From JADGHX01 sp035760965 (GTDB lineage Bacteria; Pseudomonadota; Gammaproteobacteria; Steroidobacterales; Steroidobacteraceae), in assembly GCA_035760965.1 (NCBI GenBank), contig DASTRY010000018.1, positions 45,696 through 109,695 of the forward strand: DNA of 64,000 nucleotides, written 5' to 3'. A program made the position numbers and the translations under genes. The notes beneath the pieces are model-generated. The model did no database searches. It was not told the DNA's origin and worked only from the letters and a program-made list of their open reading frames with translations. Shown one piece after another: positions 63,023 to 64,000 of the stretch; positions within the stretch are counted from its first letter, which is position 1, and the number at the start of each line of letters is the position of its first letter.

Positions 63023-63529
63023 ATGAGCTCCAAGACGCACGGTATACTGCAAATGCTTCCCCAGCCGAGCCATTACATGCCTGCCCGCCCCGACATCGTC
63101 GTCTACTCGCAAGACAAGCGCCGGGTCCTGGTCGTCGAAGTCAAAGAGGGTAAGGAGCCGGATCCGGAGCACACGGCGGGTTTGCGTCGTACGCTCATCG
63201 CGCACGACCTGCTTCCGCATGCGCCGTTCTTCCTGCTGGCGTATCGCACGCGACTTTTTCTGTGGCGGCAGGAGACGAAACCTGGCGAGCCACCAGACTA
63301 CTCAGCCTCCGCCGCCCCGATTCTGGACGACTACGCGTCGTCGTTCCTGAAAGCGGGTAGTCCTCTTCGGGAAAGCGGACTGCAACTCATCATTTTTGCT
63401 TGGCTCGCCGATCTCGCGAGTGGTGCACGCGTACCCCATCCCGACTCCGAGCCCGACCGGATGTCGGTCGAGTCCGGCCTCTGGGGTGACATTCGGCTCG
63501 GAGACGTGCAGTTCGAAGCCGACACATGA
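63023..63529 (+). CDS. Hypothetical PD-(D/E)XK nuclease-like protein
   Basis: This 168-residue protein has ARPDIVVYSQDKRRVLVVEVKEG, giving Pro23-Asp24 and Glu39-Val40-Lys41, the spacing of the PD-(D/E)XK nuclease fold. The rest is not recognised. Upstream in the same frame DTRKEADAIVRFATEM looks protein-like without a start, so the true N-terminus may be longer or lost. An ATG at 63053 is another option. Confidence 0.5.
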   Translation: MSSKTHGILQMLPQPSHYMPARPDIVVYSQDKRRVLVVEVKEGKEPDPEHTAGLRRTLIAHDLLPHAPFFLLAYRTRLFLWRQETKPGEPPDYSASAAPILDDYASSFLKAGSPLRESGLQLIIFAWLADLASGARVPHPDSEPDRMSVESGLWGDIRLGDVQFEADT

Positions 63530-63628
63530 TCGTCCTCGGCGAATCGAATTTCGTTCTCGAGCTCGCCTTTCGACGCCAGACATCCTGCCGTCGAACATCA
63601 CGCCGCGAATGCGCAACTTTCCCCCATC

Positions 63629-64000
63629 TCACGCCGCGTTCCCCCTCAGCGCCAACCACGGCTCCCTCATCCACCCCTTCTCCTGAAACGACAGCACCGT
63701 CTCCCCGACGATGATGTGATCCAGCAGTTCCACATCGATCATCTTCAGCATCCGATACAGCTGATACGTGATCCGCACGTCCGCATGCGACGGCTCGCAT
63801 ACCCCCGACGGATGGTTGTGCCCCAGAATCACGGCACACGCGCGCGATCGCACCACACACGAGAGCACCGTTCGAACTTCCACCTTCACCGTGTCGACAG
63901 TGCCGTGAAACAGCTCCTCGTACCCGATGAACCGCCGGCGCGCGTCGAGCAGCATCACGGCGAACACTTCGTCGTCCCGGTCGCCGATCTTCAAGCTCAG
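63629..64000 (-). CDS. radC: RadC/JAB-domain protein, partial (runs off right edge)
   Basis: The frame continues past the right edge (LSLKIGDRDDEVFAVM), so the start is outside. The JAMM motif is present: HNHPSGVCEPSHAD. RFIGYEELFHGTVDTVKVEV and DHIIVGETVLSF match RadC. The short, MPN-only form is often carried on mobile or accessory elements rather than being housekeeping radC. Stop at 63629. Confidence 0.85.
   Translation of the reverse strand: MSLKIGDRDDEVFAVMLLDARRRFIGYEELFHGTVDTVKVEVRTVLSCVVRSRACAVILGHNHPSGVCEPSHADVRITYQLYRMLKMIDVELLDHIIVGETVLSFQEKGWMREPWLALRGNAA

Overview
The window is GC-rich, densely packed bacterial DNA. Its cbb3 oxidase cluster (ccoNOQP-ccoGHIS), FecR-type regulators, LigAB extradiol dioxygenase, several c-type cytochromes and adenosylcobalamin-dependent ribonucleotide reductase point to an aerobic or microaerobic proteobacterium. 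A gammaproteobacterium of the Steroidobacterales/Nevskiales kind is my guess from gene content; a betaproteobacterium is not excluded. No rRNA, tRNA, phage, integrase or transposase gene was recognised.

Layout. 1-1.3 kb: start of an ACP-acyl ligase fusion leaving the left edge, a decayed lipoamide acyltransferase (E2) and a free acyl carrier protein. 1.3-20.3 kb: an oxygen/stress island in which one module is repeated, namely tandem universal stress proteins (Usp), two-CBS-domain proteins and diheme c-type cytochromes. It also holds Hsp20, a hibernation factor, an acetyltransferase/acyl-CoA synthetase fusion, a BON protein coupled to B12-dependent ribonucleotide reductase, and a FixLJ two-component pair whose FixL keeps the heme-pocket residues of oxygen-sensing FixL. 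20.3-31 kb: an L,D-transpeptidase, then ligA-ligB translationally coupled to a complete ccoNOQP-x-GHIS cluster. 31-43.7 kb: a two-domain kinase, a sixth Usp, a PAS hybrid kinase, PilZ, DksA-like and HemN proteins, a decayed asparagine synthetase, and two large sensor kinases flanking a stand-alone diiron (ODP-type) metallo-beta-lactamase-fold protein. 43.7-54.5 kb: ordinary housekeeping and envelope genes (MAPEG, histidine phosphatase, beta-propeller, thioesterase, SleB hydrolase, M28 peptidase, TMEM175-like channel, cytochrome c-prime, YbaK). 54.5-64 kb: an accessory region of lower gene density with two FecR genes (one truncated), two small HTH regulators, a Fic protein with its own operator-like repeats, about 1.6 kb of degenerate repeats without genes, a MarR regulator, a PD-(D/E)XK-like protein and a RadC fragment at the right edge.

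How it fits together. The left two thirds read as a low-oxygen respiration and survival region: a heme sensor (FixL/FixJ), a high-affinity oxidase, oxygen-independent heme synthesis (HemN), oxygen-independent deoxynucleotide synthesis, cytochromes, and dormancy/stress proteins. A short motif (TACGTAG, TGCGTAG or CACGTAG), close to the published FixJ box GTAMGTAG, recurs in the intergenic starts of these genes and is a candidate shared control site. A second theme is decay: remnants of E2, asnB, FecR and DUF4136 genes, and degenerate tandem arrays, several of which include a stop codon of a neighbouring gene.
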